This document shows, one piece after another, positions 55,224-64,000 of a stretch of DNA of 64,000 nucleotides. The first letter of the stretch is position 1. Each line of letters starts with the position of its first letter. The notes below the pieces were generated by a model. It saw only the letters and a program-made list of their open reading frames with translations, was not told where the DNA came from and made no database searches. The stretch comes from Flavobacterium ardleyense (GTDB lineage Bacteria > Bacteroidota > Bacteroidia > Flavobacteriales > Flavobacteriaceae), in the NCBI RefSeq assembly GCF_033547075.1, contig NZ_CP137891.1, forward strand, positions 2,356,001-2,420,000, given 5' to 3'. A program made the translations under genes and the position numbers.

Positions 55224-56066
55224 ATGAAAAATATTTTCGCTACTTTCTTGTTAGTTTGCGCAACTGCAAGCTTTAACGCTCAGGTAAAAACACCACAACA
55301 AAGTCCAAAAGCTATTGTAAATCAGACCGTAGGTCTTACAAATGTTGAATTAGAATATTCACGTCCAAGTACAAAAGGCCGTATTATTTTTGGAGATCTT
55401 GTTCCTTTTGGAAAAATGTGGAGAACAGGAGCAAACGAGAATTCGGTTATTACCTTCAGCGATGACGTTGTTATTGATGGTAAAACATTGAAGAAAGGTA
55501 AATATTCAATCTTTACAATGCCGAAAGTAGAGAGCTGGGATGTAATTTTTTATACCGCTACAGACAATTGGGGATTGCCAGCTGAGTGGAATGAAGCAAA
55601 TGTTGCATTAAAAACCACGGTAAAACCGGAGTCTTTGTGTAGAAATGTAGAATCATTAACTATCGCTATTAGCAGTTTGGATATTAATTATGGAGTGTTA
55701 GAAATTTCTTGGGAGAAAGCGCTGGCAGCTGTAAAATTTGAGGTTCCTTCGAAAAAAGCTGCGATGGCAAGTATTGCAAAAACTTTGGCAGGAGCGACTT
55801 CAAGAGACTATTTCGACGCCGCATCTTATTATTATCAATCTGGCGAAGACATGAATCAGGCTTTGACTTACGTAAATAAAGCGTTGGAATTAAGCCAAGA
55901 CAAACCATTCTTTTACTTGCGTCAAAAATCTTTGATACAAGCTAAGTTGGGTGACAAAAAAGGTGCAATCGAAACTGCAAAGCTTTCTCTTGCCGCTGCT
56001 CAAAAAGCTAATAATATGGATTACGTAAAAATGAATCAAGACAGCATTTCTGCGTGGTCTAAATAA
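55224..56066 (+). CDS. DUF2911 domain-containing exported protein
   Basis: This protein has 280 residues. A signal peptide (MKNIFATFLLVCATASFNAQ) precedes DUF2911: LEYSRPSTKGRIIFGDLVPF, KMWRTGANENSVITFSDDV and KGKYSIFTMP. The C-terminal ~80 residues resemble tetratricopeptide helices (AASYYYQSGEDMNQALTYVN). It is a common secreted protein in Bacteroidota with no known function. A terminator follows. Confidence 0.88.
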   Translation: MKNIFATFLLVCATASFNAQVKTPQQSPKAIVNQTVGLTNVELEYSRPSTKGRIIFGDLVPFGKMWRTGANENSVITFSDDVVIDGKTLKKGKYSIFTMPKVESWDVIFYTATDNWGLPAEWNEANVALKTTVKPESLCRNVESLTIAISSLDINYGVLEISWEKALAAVKFEVPSKKAAMASIAKTLAGATSRDYFDAASYYYQSGEDMNQALTYVNKALELSQDKPFFYLRQKSLIQAKLGDKKGAIETAKLSLAAAQKANNMDYVKMNQDSISAWSK

Positions 56067-56084
56067 TTTTCTCTTATATCATTC

Positions 56085-56113
56085 AAAAAGCATCTCATTG
56101 AGGTGCTTTTTTT
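56085..56113 (+). terminator. terminator of the DUF2911 gene
   Basis: AAAAGCATCTC pairs with GAGGTGCTTTT (one G-U pair) and is followed by T residues. Confidence 0.85.
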
Positions 56114-56757
56114 GTTTTATAGCAATTGCATATTTTGGCTTTCGCCGAAAGACTTCAACTTTTTTAGAATATTTTCTAGAACAAAGACAATTATGAAATT
56201 CTCAGGCGCGGGGAGAGAAGGGGATTTTGCCATTTCCGAAGGTATACTGAATGGATTGAAGTTTTTGTGGCTGATGGAAATTTATTTTATAGGTGATATA
56301 CATAGGACTTCGTCAATAGTTGATCTATAACGACCATTCAGGGCTTGCGAAAATTGTTTAATTTGTAGTTTTATAGGGACTGTCCTTTGCTAGATAATTT
56401 CGCACTTACAGGGCAAGTTTAAAGGGATAAATTAATTTCTAAAATGATATTTACAACTTTTTAATTCTAATTAAAATGTCCTAAGTCTTAAAAGAACGAC
56501 ATACAAAAGGAATGGATGGAATCCATTCATACAGGAATTATTATTAATCAATAATCTTGAAAGGGCGGTATAATATTTTGTGAAAAATTTGAATCTAAGA
56601 TGTAACCCATAGCCGTGATAGGAGCGGAAATCCCGCAGGCAGTAGGGCTATTTTTTCCTGACATAATAGAGCGACCAACGGAAGCTCCTATTATGTCATT
56701 GGAAAAAAAGTCCTGCAACGAGGAATTGTAGTGGATAGCGCGATTAGCTTCAAAAGA
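56114..56757. other. intergenic region, about 640 bp
   Basis: Apart from repeat copy 4 (56603-56755) I find no gene here. A 75-codon frame at 56103-56330 starts within the terminator and has no supporting signals. Confidence 0.55.
56603..56755 (-). repeat. interspersed hairpin repeat, copy 4
   Basis: Read on the minus strand, it starts a few nt past the stop of the symporter gene with GAAGCTAATCGCGCTATCCA and ends in CACGGCTATGGGTTA. The core forms an 11-bp stem, TGACATAATAG (56659-56669) with CTATTATGTCA (56688-56698), and longer flanking A/T arms. Confidence 0.75.
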
Positions 56758-58467
56758 TTATAATTCTGATTGTAGCTTGACCGCTTTTGGTGTATTGAAT
56801 ATTGTAAATTGTAATAAAATTGCAATAATGATTGTCAGCATTGCCCCGATAAAATTTAGCCATAAAAAGCTTACCACATCTAAATAATAAATATAAAATA
56901 TGGCTAGTTGACTTACAACTGTACTCCAAAATATAGCTTGAGCTTTGACGAATTTGATGTAAAATCCAACTAGGAATATTCCTAAAACGGTTCCGTAAAA
57001 CACCGATCCGACAATATTTACCAACTGAATAAGATTTTCGAACAAGGTACCGACGCAGGCAAAAAGGATGGCGATAATTCCCCATAATAGGGTGAAGACT
57101 TTGGTGGCATTTACGTAATGTTTGTCTGATTTCACACCTTTCAAATTCCTTTTGTAGATATCAATTGCGGTGGTAGATGCAAGCGCCGTAAGACCTGAAG
57201 CCGATGAAGACATCGCTGCCGAGAGAATTACCGCAAGTAACAAACCAATCAATCCTTGAGGTAGATAATTTAGAATAAAGTGGATAAAAACGTAATCTTT
57301 GTCATTGGTTTCGGTCTTATTATCTGCTTTTGAAATAAGAACTTTTGCCTCTTCACGCAATTCTTTTTCCTTGCCCGAAAGGCCAATAAGTTGTTGTCGT
57401 AAAATAGGATTGTCGTAATTCTGATTCAGATGATCAATGTATAATAAATTGAGTTCCTTTTTCTCTTCGGAGAGGGTTACCAATTTTGCTTCTAGATTGT
57501 TGTACTCTTCCTTATATACTGTCTGTTCAACAGCTATCTTATTGTTCGGATTGAAATTTAAAGGAACATCATTAAATTGGAAAAATACAAAAACCATTAC
57601 TCCTGTAAGAAGGATGAAAAACTGCATCGGAACTTTGAGAAGTCCATTCATAATTAATCCCATCTGACTTTCTTTGACAGATTTGCCAGATAAATAACGT
57701 CCTACCTGCGACTGATCGGTTCCGAAATAAGCTAGGGCAAGGAAGAAGCCTCCAGTGATTCCACTCCAGAAAGTATATCTTTTCTCTGGATCAAAAGAAA
57801 AATCGACAATATCCATTTTGTCATTTGCACCAGCAATATGCAGCGCGTTGCTAAAAGTCATATCATTTGGCAAATAATGTAAAATCAAGAAAAAAGTAAT
57901 AAACATTCCAGACATAATTACAAACATCTGCTGCTTTTGAGTGACATTTACCGCCTTTGTACCTCCCGAAACGGTGTAAATAATAACCAAGATTCCGATT
58001 AGAATATTCATCGCAGTCAAATTCCACCCTAAAATTGTAGATAAAATAATTGAGGGCGCATAAATCGTTAATCCGGTTCCTAGACCACGCTGTATCAAGA
58101 AAAGCATTGCCGCTAATGAACGTGTTTTTAAATCAAAACGCTGTTCAAGATATTCGTAAGCGGTATAAACTTTGAGTCGATGGTAAATTGGAATAAAGGT
58201 CATACATATGACCACCATGGCAATTGGCAGTCCAAAATAAAACTGCACAAAGCCCATTCCGTCGTGGTAAGCTTGACCGGGAGTTGATAGAAATGTGATG
58301 GCACTAGCTTGCGTCGCCATTACCGAAAGTCCAACTACATGCCAAGGAGTTTCGTTATTTCCTAAAATAAAATCTTTGACATCCTTACTTCCGCGAGTTT
58401 TATAAACCCCGAATGATACTATTGATAGTAGGGTTACAACTAGTATTATCCAATCAATTTGCTGCAT
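56758..58467 (-). CDS. sodium:solute symporter (SSS family)
   Basis: This protein has 569 residues with about 13-14 hydrophobic helices. It contains family segments such as TQASAITFLSTPGQAYHDG, LALAYFGTDQSQVGRYL and SSASGLTALASTTAIDIYKR. A charged segment between about 320 and 380 (EEYNNLEAKLVTLSEEKKEL) forms a long loop. It imports a sugar, amino acid or similar solute with Na+. Upstream on the same strand lie the 35-residue membrane protein (4 nt away) and the PIG-L gene, which suggests uptake of an acetylated sugar or its derivative. Confidence 0.9.
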   Translation of the reverse strand: MQQIDWIILVVTLLSIVSFGVYKTRGSKDVKDFILGNNETPWHVVGLSVMATQASAITFLSTPGQAYHDGMGFVQFYFGLPIAMVVICMTFIPIYHRLKVYTAYEYLEQRFDLKTRSLAAMLFLIQRGLGTGLTIYAPSIILSTILGWNLTAMNILIGILVIIYTVSGGTKAVNVTQKQQMFVIMSGMFITFFLILHYLPNDMTFSNALHIAGANDKMDIVDFSFDPEKRYTFWSGITGGFFLALAYFGTDQSQVGRYLSGKSVKESQMGLIMNGLLKVPMQFFILLTGVMVFVFFQFNDVPLNFNPNNKIAVEQTVYKEEYNNLEAKLVTLSEEKKELNLLYIDHLNQNYDNPILRQQLIGLSGKEKELREEAKVLISKADNKTETNDKDYVFIHFILNYLPQGLIGLLLAVILSAAMSSSASGLTALASTTAIDIYKRNLKGVKSDKHYVNATKVFTLLWGIIAILFACVGTLFENLIQLVNIVGSVFYGTVLGIFLVGFYIKFVKAQAIFWSTVVSQLAIFYIYYLDVVSFLWLNFIGAMLTIIIAILLQFTIFNTPKAVKLQSEL

Positions 58468-58470
58468 CTT

Positions 58471-58578
58471 TTATGAGAATATTTGCATTAGAAAATAAAA
58501 AGTTACGATGTACAGAAAATTTGCAATAAGCACCCAAGAGTAACTTTTTTTCCAGACTGGTTTTGTGTTATTTTTCAT
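58471..58578 (-). CDS. 35-residue single-pass membrane protein
   Basis: An ATG at 58578 opens 35 codons (MKNNTKPVWKKSYSWVLIAN, then FLYIVTFYFLMQIFS). It has a short basic N-terminus and one transmembrane helix. It starts 1 nt from the PIG-L stop and ends 3 nt before the symporter start, a spacing that leaves almost no non-coding base between the three genes. I recall similarly short proteins beside SSS transporters in related genomes. It could be a small subunit or stability partner of the symporter, which is inference. Confidence 0.75.
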   Translation of the reverse strand: MKNNTKPVWKKSYSWVLIANFLYIVTFYFLMQIFS

Positions 58579-58579
58579 T

Positions 58580-61069
58580 TTAATAAGGAATTGAAATCAT
58601 ATTTGCCATCAACTTAAAAGCACCGCTAACTCCTGCCGGAAGTTCTCTAAAAAAGCTGATACCGGTGTAAATATATTGCCCTTTGCCGTACTTTGCCACC
58701 AAAATTGCTCCGTCCTTGGGATCTTCGCCGTAATCGTGCGCTGATATAATTGGAGTGAAAGCTTTGTCCCATTTGTTAGGATAATAAAGGCCTTGCTCTT
58801 GTGTCCAACCTTCAAAATCTTTGGAAGTAATTTTGTTCGGGAAGTTTAGTATAGAATGTTGCGGCGCCAAAAATGTAACTTTAGCATTTTCGTCCGTTAC
58901 TCTATCTTTGGAAATTGTAAGTGGAAACGGCGCTAGTTTATCACTAACTAAATTTCCGAGAGTATTATATTGTACGATCATCGTCTTGCCAGAATGTACA
59001 AAGTCTAAAAGTAAATCTTGCTTAAGTCCAAGTTCAGTAATGGTATTGTAGGCGCGAATTCCGGTGATAACGACATCAAATTTATAAAGACTTTCTTTGG
59101 AAATTTCAGAAGGATTTAAAATCTGTACATCATATCCCATTTGAGATAAGCTTGTGGCTACTTCATCTCCGGCACCCATAATGTATCCAATTTTTTGTTT
59201 ACCTGTTTTGATGTCTAGTTTAATGAATTTAGCATGAGCTTTTTGTAAAACTTGTTGCTTGGCGATGTGTGGATAGCGTATATAGGTTTGCTCCATATCA
59301 TATGTTTTTCCATCCATCAAAACAACCGCATGCGCCGTAACTTCTTCCTGATCTTTTGGAGGGTTTACTGTAAAAATAAAGGTTTCTTCTGATCCTTTTA
59401 GCGAAAGCGAAAATGGAATCTCACTAGGACTTACTTCCCAATTTTGTGGAAGTTGCAGTCTCAAAATTCCATTTGCTGAATCTTTTCCCGCTTTTACTTT
59501 TACAATTACATCCTGCTTTTTCTTAGTAAAAATCTGAACTTTTTCGGTTATCGAGGTCGTAACTGCTGGAATTAAATCGAAGTTCTCGAAAATTTCTCCA
59601 GTAACAGGATCATTATATTTATATGCAACCTCCTGCGTTTTTGCAATTTCTACACCATCAATTAAGAAGTTGTATTTAAGTCTTACTGATCTTTCTGCCT
59701 GTGGTTTGCCTCGGTCTTTTTGGTCTGCAACATAATACATACCTTCTGTCGCTTGATCATTTAGATAGTAGGGTGAGGAGTAGGGAGCATTGTCTAATCT
59801 AATTGAAGTGGTAATTTTCTCAGATTTGTTATTGCTGAGATTTTTGTTTAAAATTTTCTTCTCATTGGTTGGAAAGGCAGTAATGGAAGCAAGTATAACG
59901 GGAACCGAGCTTCTATTGGTAAATTCCATCGCAACTTGAATAGCATCATTGGGTGTAGCATCAGGTTGATGGGTAACGGCTTCAGTATAAAGTCCTAAGC
60001 ATGCGAGAATAATTTCTGAAATTTCATTGGTTTTGACTGATTTCCAATGAATATTGGTTAGGTTTTGAATTAATTTGTAAGCTTTAAGCAGTTCGCCAAC
60101 CGAAGCCGAGGGATTATTAAAGTCAAATTTAGTTTGAACGTCTTCTAAAATTTTTCCAATTTCTTGTCCACCTTGCACACGATTCCACGAAGTATCAATT
60201 CCTTCGAAAATATCAGATGTACTGATTTTTTTTCCCTTTATAAATTCAAGATATTCGGTGTCATTACCACGACTTCCGGTAGATCCAAAACCTTGAGATT
60301 GATGTCTGCTACGGCTGAGAGCTGCAATTTCTTGATTGCTTTTTCCGCGAGAGTTGTAGTAAACACCGGTTGGAATACTTGTAAAATTTGATTTATCTGC
60401 CTTATCAAAAGCTTCTTGACTTCCGTAAAAAAAGTAAGATACATTAAAAAATGCACGTGTAGGTTTCCATGTATTTACGTATGAAAGTTGTGAGGGAAAT
60501 TTGGATGGATCACCCGCAAAATCAAAGCTTTCAAGACTCAGCATTGCCGAAGCAGTGTGATGTCCATGGGTTGTACCTGGAGTTCTGGCATCAAATCTGT
60601 TAATAATAACGTCTGGCTGAAAGTTTCGAACCACCCAAACGATGTCACTAAGAACCTGATCTTTATCCCATATTTTTAAAGTTTCGTCGGGCAATTTAGA
60701 ATATCCAAAGTCGTTTGCCCTAGAAAAGTATTGAATACCCCCATCAATTTTTCGCGCTTCGATAAGTTCCTGAGTTCTAATAACGCCTAGTTGCTCTCTT
60801 AATTCCGTTCCAATTAAATTCTGACCTCCATCGCCTCGAGTAAGAGACAAATAGGCAGTCCTCGCGTGAACGCTATTTGAATAGTAGGAAATTAACCTAG
60901 TATTTTCATCATCAGGATGTGCGGCGAGGTACAGTACAGATCCTAAAAAATTTAATTTTTGGATATCACTATAAATTGCTGCAGCATCTTTTTTTATTGG
61001 AGTTTGAGAGTTTGAAATTTGTGGCAGGAGTATAAAACAATAGAGCAGAAAAAAAGAGGTCTTTAGCAT
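58580..61069 (-). CDS. PIG-L family deacetylase, exported, large
   Basis: The ATG at 61069 (MLKTSFFLLYCFILLPQISN) starts a signal peptide, giving 829 residues; 21 more codons are open upstream but put the signal out of place. The LmbE/PIG-L catalytic motif is AAHPDDENTR, with a later HGHHTA for zinc. These enzymes deacetylate N-acetylglucosaminyl substrates. Residues ~300-829 are beta-rich and close with a GATase-like/ThuA-like part (KIGYIMGAGDEVATSLSQMG, and YGKGQYIYTGISFFRELP). It is the first gene of the operon with the small membrane protein and the symporter. Confidence 0.9.
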   Translation of the reverse strand: MLKTSFFLLYCFILLPQISNSQTPIKKDAAAIYSDIQKLNFLGSVLYLAAHPDDENTRLISYYSNSVHARTAYLSLTRGDGGQNLIGTELREQLGVIRTQELIEARKIDGGIQYFSRANDFGYSKLPDETLKIWDKDQVLSDIVWVVRNFQPDVIINRFDARTPGTTHGHHTASAMLSLESFDFAGDPSKFPSQLSYVNTWKPTRAFFNVSYFFYGSQEAFDKADKSNFTSIPTGVYYNSRGKSNQEIAALSRSRHQSQGFGSTGSRGNDTEYLEFIKGKKISTSDIFEGIDTSWNRVQGGQEIGKILEDVQTKFDFNNPSASVGELLKAYKLIQNLTNIHWKSVKTNEISEIILACLGLYTEAVTHQPDATPNDAIQVAMEFTNRSSVPVILASITAFPTNEKKILNKNLSNNKSEKITTSIRLDNAPYSSPYYLNDQATEGMYYVADQKDRGKPQAERSVRLKYNFLIDGVEIAKTQEVAYKYNDPVTGEIFENFDLIPAVTTSITEKVQIFTKKKQDVIVKVKAGKDSANGILRLQLPQNWEVSPSEIPFSLSLKGSEETFIFTVNPPKDQEEVTAHAVVLMDGKTYDMEQTYIRYPHIAKQQVLQKAHAKFIKLDIKTGKQKIGYIMGAGDEVATSLSQMGYDVQILNPSEISKESLYKFDVVITGIRAYNTITELGLKQDLLLDFVHSGKTMIVQYNTLGNLVSDKLAPFPLTISKDRVTDENAKVTFLAPQHSILNFPNKITSKDFEGWTQEQGLYYPNKWDKAFTPIISAHDYGEDPKDGAILVAKYGKGQYIYTGISFFRELPAGVSGAFKLMANMISIPY

Positions 61070-61157
61070 TAAATTGAAAATTATGATAAATTTCAAATAT
61101 ACTAAAAACCTCTTGTTTCTATTGCAACTCATGGTTAATAATGAGTGTTAAAGAGTG

Positions 61158-61529
61158 TTAACTGTCTTCTTTTTTTAATCTCCCTTTCGAATTATAAGGA
61201 TATAAAATTTTATGAATTGCTAGTAATTCAGTAATATTATCACCAAAATAATCATCAATTTTTACTCGGTGATTATTGTATAGCGAGTAGCCACCGTAGT
61301 TTTCGGGAAAACTTTCAGCACTAATCCACTGCTTGTTTACGCGAAATAAAAATAAATTGGTTTGAGTATCAAAATACGCTTGTAGATTGGGATAATAAAA
61401 ATATCGTGCTTCAGCTTTTTTCGACGATTCAGCTTTTACAGTAGTTGTTTTTAAAACCGAAGTTTGCGAATATGATACTGTAGAAGTTAGCAAGAAAAAC
61501 AGTATTAAGTATGCAAATTTTGTTTTCAT
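61158..61529 (-). CDS. small exported hypothetical protein
   Basis: This protein has 123 residues with a signal peptide (MKTKFAYLILFFLLTSTVSYS). The mature part is Tyr-rich (EARYFYYPNLQAYFDTQTNL, and NYGGYSLYNNHRVKIDDYFG). I do not recognise a named domain, but similar small Tyr-rich proteins are frequent in Flavobacteriaceae. It is probably periplasmic. A promoter element lies upstream at 61574-61581. Confidence 0.75.
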   Translation of the reverse strand: MKTKFAYLILFFLLTSTVSYSQTSVLKTTTVKAESSKKAEARYFYYPNLQAYFDTQTNLFLFRVNKQWISAESFPENYGGYSLYNNHRVKIDDYFGDNITELLAIHKILYPYNSKGRLKKEDS

Positions 61530-61573
61530 AATAATTTGGGGTTATAAGAATACTTGAGGTAATTTACTCTGAG

Positions 61574-61581
61574 CAAAACTA
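61574..61581 (-). promoter_or_regulatory. -7 promoter element of the gene at 61158-61529
   Basis: TAGTTTTG on the minus strand matches TAnnTTTG, 44 nt upstream of the ATG. Confidence 0.45.
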
Positions 61582-61771
61582 ACAAAAAAAATGTTTAGTC
61601 GGTTAAGTTGTTCAAATTAATCGATTAAATGCACAGGTATTTTAAAAGCTGGGTATTTATCTTACAATGAAATACTGGCTTTTGCCTTGATGTTTTAGTA
61701 AAGTGCTATTTAGAGCTAAATAGAAAAGGGCTGAAAAGGTTGGGTCTAATACATTCCCTTTAAATCTAGAG

Positions 61772-61804
61772 CAAAAAAAACTGCCGATATATAATCGACA
61801 GTTT
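61772..61804 (-). terminator. terminator of the gene at 61830-62138
   Basis: AAAACTGTCGAT pairs with ATCGGCAGTTTT (one G-T pair) and continues into TTTTTTTT on the minus strand, 26 nt past the stop. Confidence 0.85.
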
Positions 61805-61829
61805 TATCTTTATCAATAATAAGTTGAAA

Positions 61830-62138
61830 TTATAGGATCAATATCAACAATAAAATTACAATTATAATCGCACCAACTGATAGATAAATCCCGTTTCCAC
61901 TAGATTTCAAATCTGCTTTGATAGCTTTAACTTCTTTACGAAGTTCTCTTTTCTCTGCTCTTGACATATCAGATTTATCCATGTCTTTAATTTCATTCAA
62001 ACGATTAATTAAAGATTCGGCGTGAGCAGCATTAGCAGCAGTTTCAATAGGAGTTACAGGCTTGTCAATAGAGGCGTGCATTGGGGTAAATGTTACAGAC
62101 ATAATAGCAAGCAACATAAGTACGAATGATTTTTTCAT
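61830..62138 (-). CDS. small membrane-anchored coiled-coil protein
   Basis: This protein has 102 residues. It has a signal-like N-terminus (KSFVLMLLAIMSVTFTPMHA), a charged predicted coiled coil (RAEKRELRKEVKAIKADLKS) at about 60-80, and a C-terminal membrane helix (GAIIIVILLLILIL). Related small proteins are widespread in Flavobacteriaceae and are often misnamed as seryl-tRNA synthetase because of the coiled coil. The function is unknown. It has its own promoter and terminator. Confidence 0.75.
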   Translation of the reverse strand: MKKSFVLMLLAIMSVTFTPMHASIDKPVTPIETAANAAHAESLINRLNEIKDMDKSDMSRAEKRELRKEVKAIKADLKSSGNGIYLSVGAIIIVILLLILIL

Positions 62139-62167
62139 GGTATTTTATTTTTTAGAGTTATCTCTGA

Positions 62168-62175
62168 CAAATTTA
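62168..62175 (-). promoter_or_regulatory. -7 promoter element of the gene at 61830-62138
   Basis: TAAATTTG on the minus strand matches TAnnTTTG, with a TTTTG about 24 nt upstream as a loose -33 element; the ATG is 29 nt downstream. Confidence 0.5.
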
Positions 62176-62243
62176 GTTTACACTGTCTCTATAATATTAC
62201 AAAATTAACGTTATAATTTCTAGAATTTACATTTTACCTTGAT

Positions 62244-63377
62244 CTAATACTTTGTGTAACCTGATATTTCTAGACCATAACCTATCATTCCAACTCGTTT
62301 TGATTGCTCCGAATTTGTTAAAAGATTAAGCTTAGAAATATCCAAATCATGTAAAATCTGTGCACCAATACCAAAATCTTTATTGTCCATTTTTATTTCT
62401 GGAGCTTGCATAGTTCCCTGCGCTTGCAATACTTTAAGTTCAGAAAGTCTGTTTAGTAAATCACTTGAGTGATTTTCTTGGTTTATAAAAACAACAGCAC
62501 CTTGCTCATTCTCATTCAATTTTGCAAAAATTCGGTCTAATTTATCCCCTTCACTTTGAGTAAGCGTTCCAAGTATATCGTTGTTTATAGCATGTGAATT
62601 GATTCTGGTAAGAACAACGTCGCCATCGTTCCACGTGCCTTTGGTAAGCGCAATATGCACTTGTTTATTTGTTGTTTGTTGATAAGCGCGCAGGCGGAAA
62701 GTTCCAAATCTTGTCTGAACGTCATAATCTTCTTTTTTAACAATAAGACTATCGTGCTTCATTCTGTAGGCAACAAGATCTTCGATAGAAACAATTTTAA
62801 GATCAAATTTTCTGGCCACCTCCATCAATTGCGGAAGCCTAGCCATCGATCCATCTTCATTTAGAATTTCGACCAAAATTCCAGCAGATTTTAATCCAGC
62901 AAGTCTGGCAAAGTCAATTGTTGCTTCTGTATGTCCAGTTCTTCTTAGCACACCGCCTTGTTTTGCTCTCAATGGGAAAATGTGTCCTGGACGTCCTAAA
63001 TCCTCTGGCTGTGTATTATCATCAGCTAGCGCCAACACAGTTTTAGCTCTATCGTGCACAGAAATTCCAGTAGTACAGCCTTGACCAATAAGATCGACTG
63101 ATACGGTAAATTGTGTTTCGTGCAAAACTGTATTATTAGTAACCATCAAATTTAAATCTAACTCTTTACATCTTCGCTCGGTAAGAGGCGCACAAATAAG
63201 CCCTCTACCATTTGTAGCCATAAAATTGATCATCTCAGGAGTTACTTTTTCTGCGGCTGCAACAAAATCTCCTTCGTTTTCGCGGCCTTCGTCGTCAACA
63301 ACAATAATTATCTTGCCTTGACGAATTTCTTCGATCGCTTCTTCAATAGTATTTAGTGCAATAGCATCAGTCGTCAT
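62244..63377 (-). CDS. ribB: RibBA-type protein: DHBP synthase with a degenerate GTP cyclohydrolase II domain
   Basis: This protein has 377 residues. Residues 1-205 are a full 3,4-dihydroxy-2-butanone-4-phosphate synthase ([18 protein letters not shown], and [17 protein letters not shown]), which makes a riboflavin precursor from ribulose 5-phosphate. Residues ~215-377 align with GTP cyclohydrolase II, but the zinc-binding CxxGDxxxSxxCDC segment is replaced by [20 protein letters not shown], which has no Cys. The second half is therefore probably not catalytic, and GTP cyclohydrolase II should be encoded elsewhere. It is 4 nt downstream of the LptF/LptG-like gene. Confidence 0.92.
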   Translation of the reverse strand: MTTDAIALNTIEEAIEEIRQGKIIIVVDDEGRENEGDFVAAAEKVTPEMINFMATNGRGLICAPLTERRCKELDLNLMVTNNTVLHETQFTVSVDLIGQGCTTGISVHDRAKTVLALADDNTQPEDLGRPGHIFPLRAKQGGVLRRTGHTEATIDFARLAGLKSAGILVEILNEDGSMARLPQLMEVARKFDLKIVSIEDLVAYRMKHDSLIVKKEDYDVQTRFGTFRLRAYQQTTNKQVHIALTKGTWNDGDVVLTRINSHAINNDILGTLTQSEGDKLDRIFAKLNENEQGAVVFINQENHSSDLLNRLSELKVLQAQGTMQAPEIKMDNKDFGIGAQILHDLDISKLNLLTNSEQSKRVGMIGYGLEISGYTKY

Positions 63378-63381
63378 AATA

Positions 63382-64000
63382 TTATTTTTTTGTGGGTATA
63401 AATTTTTTAAATATTTTTTGGATAGGATCTAAAATTCGATCGAAGTTTATTAACCCTACGTCGTTTGTTGCTCTATATGTAAGCAAAACAGCCAGAGGTG
63501 CTAATACAATCGATGACATCCATGTTCCTAAAAAAGGAGAAATTTCATTCTCTTGAGCGATTTTCTTGCCAAAGGTATTTATAAAGTGGAAGATGATAAA
63601 TATTAATACAGCAAAAACTATTGGAAGTCCCAATCCTCCTTTGCGTATAATAGCGCCTAAAGGAGCACCGATAAAGAACATCAGAAAACATGAAAATGCG
63701 ATTACAAATTTTTCGTAAAAAGCGATCCAGTGACTATTGATATTCTTCTGCTTATTTTCAAATTCTATTTTAGAACTGCTTATTCCAAAAGAAGTATTTA
63801 AAACAAAACTATTAGCAACTTTCAAAATTTCGATTTGATCGGTCTTATCAAATAAATTCAAAACAGCTGTACTATTTGGAAGTTTTTTAGTTTGGACAAC
63901 TGGCAAATCGATAGTATTTGTTTGCGGTAAATAGGGATTTAGAATTCCTGTTCTTTGATGGCTATTTTCTGAAAACGATTTTAATTCTTTCATGTAGTCT
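63382..64000 (-). CDS. LptF/LptG-family permease, N-terminal part outside the window
   Basis: The frame is open to the window edge, so at least 206 residues of the C-terminal part are seen. Three hydrophobic segments are present (EKFVIAFSCFLMFFIGAPLG, LPIVFAVLIFIIFHFINTFG and LGTWMSSIVLAPLAVLLTYR), as in the last half of LptF/LptG. These permeases form the inner-membrane complex with LptB that extracts lipopolysaccharide. The internal Met at 63993 is not the start, because the frame continues beyond 64000. Confidence 0.85.
   Translation of the reverse strand, partial: DYMKELKSFSENSHQRTGILNPYLPQTNTIDLPVVQTKKLPNSTAVLNLFDKTDQIEILKVANSFVLNTSFGISSSKIEFENKQKNINSHWIAFYEKFVIAFSCFLMFFIGAPLGAIIRKGGLGLPIVFAVLIFIIFHFINTFGKKIAQENEISPFLGTWMSSIVLAPLAVLLTYRATNDVGLINFDRILDPIQKIFKKFIPTKK

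Noticed and set aside
56103..56330. 75-codon open frame on the plus strand
   Set aside because: It begins inside the terminator of the DUF2911 gene, has no promoter or ribosome-binding site, and its product looks like translated intergenic DNA.

Overview
The window is chromosomal DNA from a low-GC member of the Bacteroidota, most likely a Flavobacteriaceae species close to Flavobacterium. The evidence is the set of Bacteroidota-type promoters (-7 element TAnnTTTG, seen for example upstream of the tRNA, fahA, glyA and the DnaQ-like gene), and typical flavobacterial families: 2TM-domain proteins, an RND pump fused to an outer-membrane factor, DUF2911, DUF885, DUF1684, YtxJ, and a PIG-L gene beside an SSS symporter. 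There is no rRNA, prophage or CRISPR array. One tRNA (Arg, anticodon ACG) is present.

Layout. Positions 1-2471 hold a LytTR response regulator (cut by the window edge), two small 2TM proteins and a LytS-type histidine kinase with a 2TM domain fused at its C-terminus. Positions 2984-11687 hold mostly single genes on the minus strand: two SDR oxidoreductases, a ClC channel with CBS domains, a DUF1801 protein, an MliC-like lipoprotein, YceI, a pirin with a probable N-terminal frameshift, an AraC regulator and an unknown protein. Positions 11920-14585 hold a MoxR/ChlI-like AAA+ ATPase with a VWA partner. Positions 15149-20903 (plus strand) hold a MATE exporter, a CPA1 antiporter followed by a partly duplicated tail and several repeat elements, an S1/P1 nuclease and an EamA transporter.

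Positions 21041-29678 are a heavy-metal resistance operon: a small His/Cys-rich protein, an RND pump fused to a TolC-like outer-membrane factor, its adaptor, a methyltransferase and a Zn/Cd/Pb-type P1B ATPase. Facing it are egtD and egtB for ergothioneine synthesis. Then come nhaA, an APC permease, a pentapeptide-repeat protein, a GNAT enzyme, miaE, glyA, fahA, a TPR-like lipoprotein, two membrane proteins, ytxJ and clpB.

Positions 46250-49200 are the most unusual stretch: tRNA-Arg, a copy of the tRNA 3' end about 115 bp away, a run of strong hairpins, a REP-associated tyrosine transposase (RAYT) that carries a REP-like palindrome inside its own reading frame, and a DnaQ/GIY-YIG fusion nuclease. 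Positions 49322-56066 hold housekeeping and accessory enzymes (zinc alcohol dehydrogenase, DUF885 peptidase-like lipoprotein, DUF1684, TatD, TcdA, HAD phosphatase, DUF2911). Positions 56758-61069 hold an SSS symporter, an easily missed 35-residue membrane protein and a PIG-L deacetylase in one operon. The window ends with small secreted or membrane proteins, a RibBA whose GTP cyclohydrolase half lacks its zinc cysteines, and the C-terminal part of an LptF/LptG permease.

The main unexplained signal is an interspersed repeat family (four copies: 18772, 18962, 49102 and 56603). Its ends are conserved and its core is a hairpin of variable sequence. Three of the four copies begin within about 15 nt of a stop codon, in the orientation of the upstream gene.
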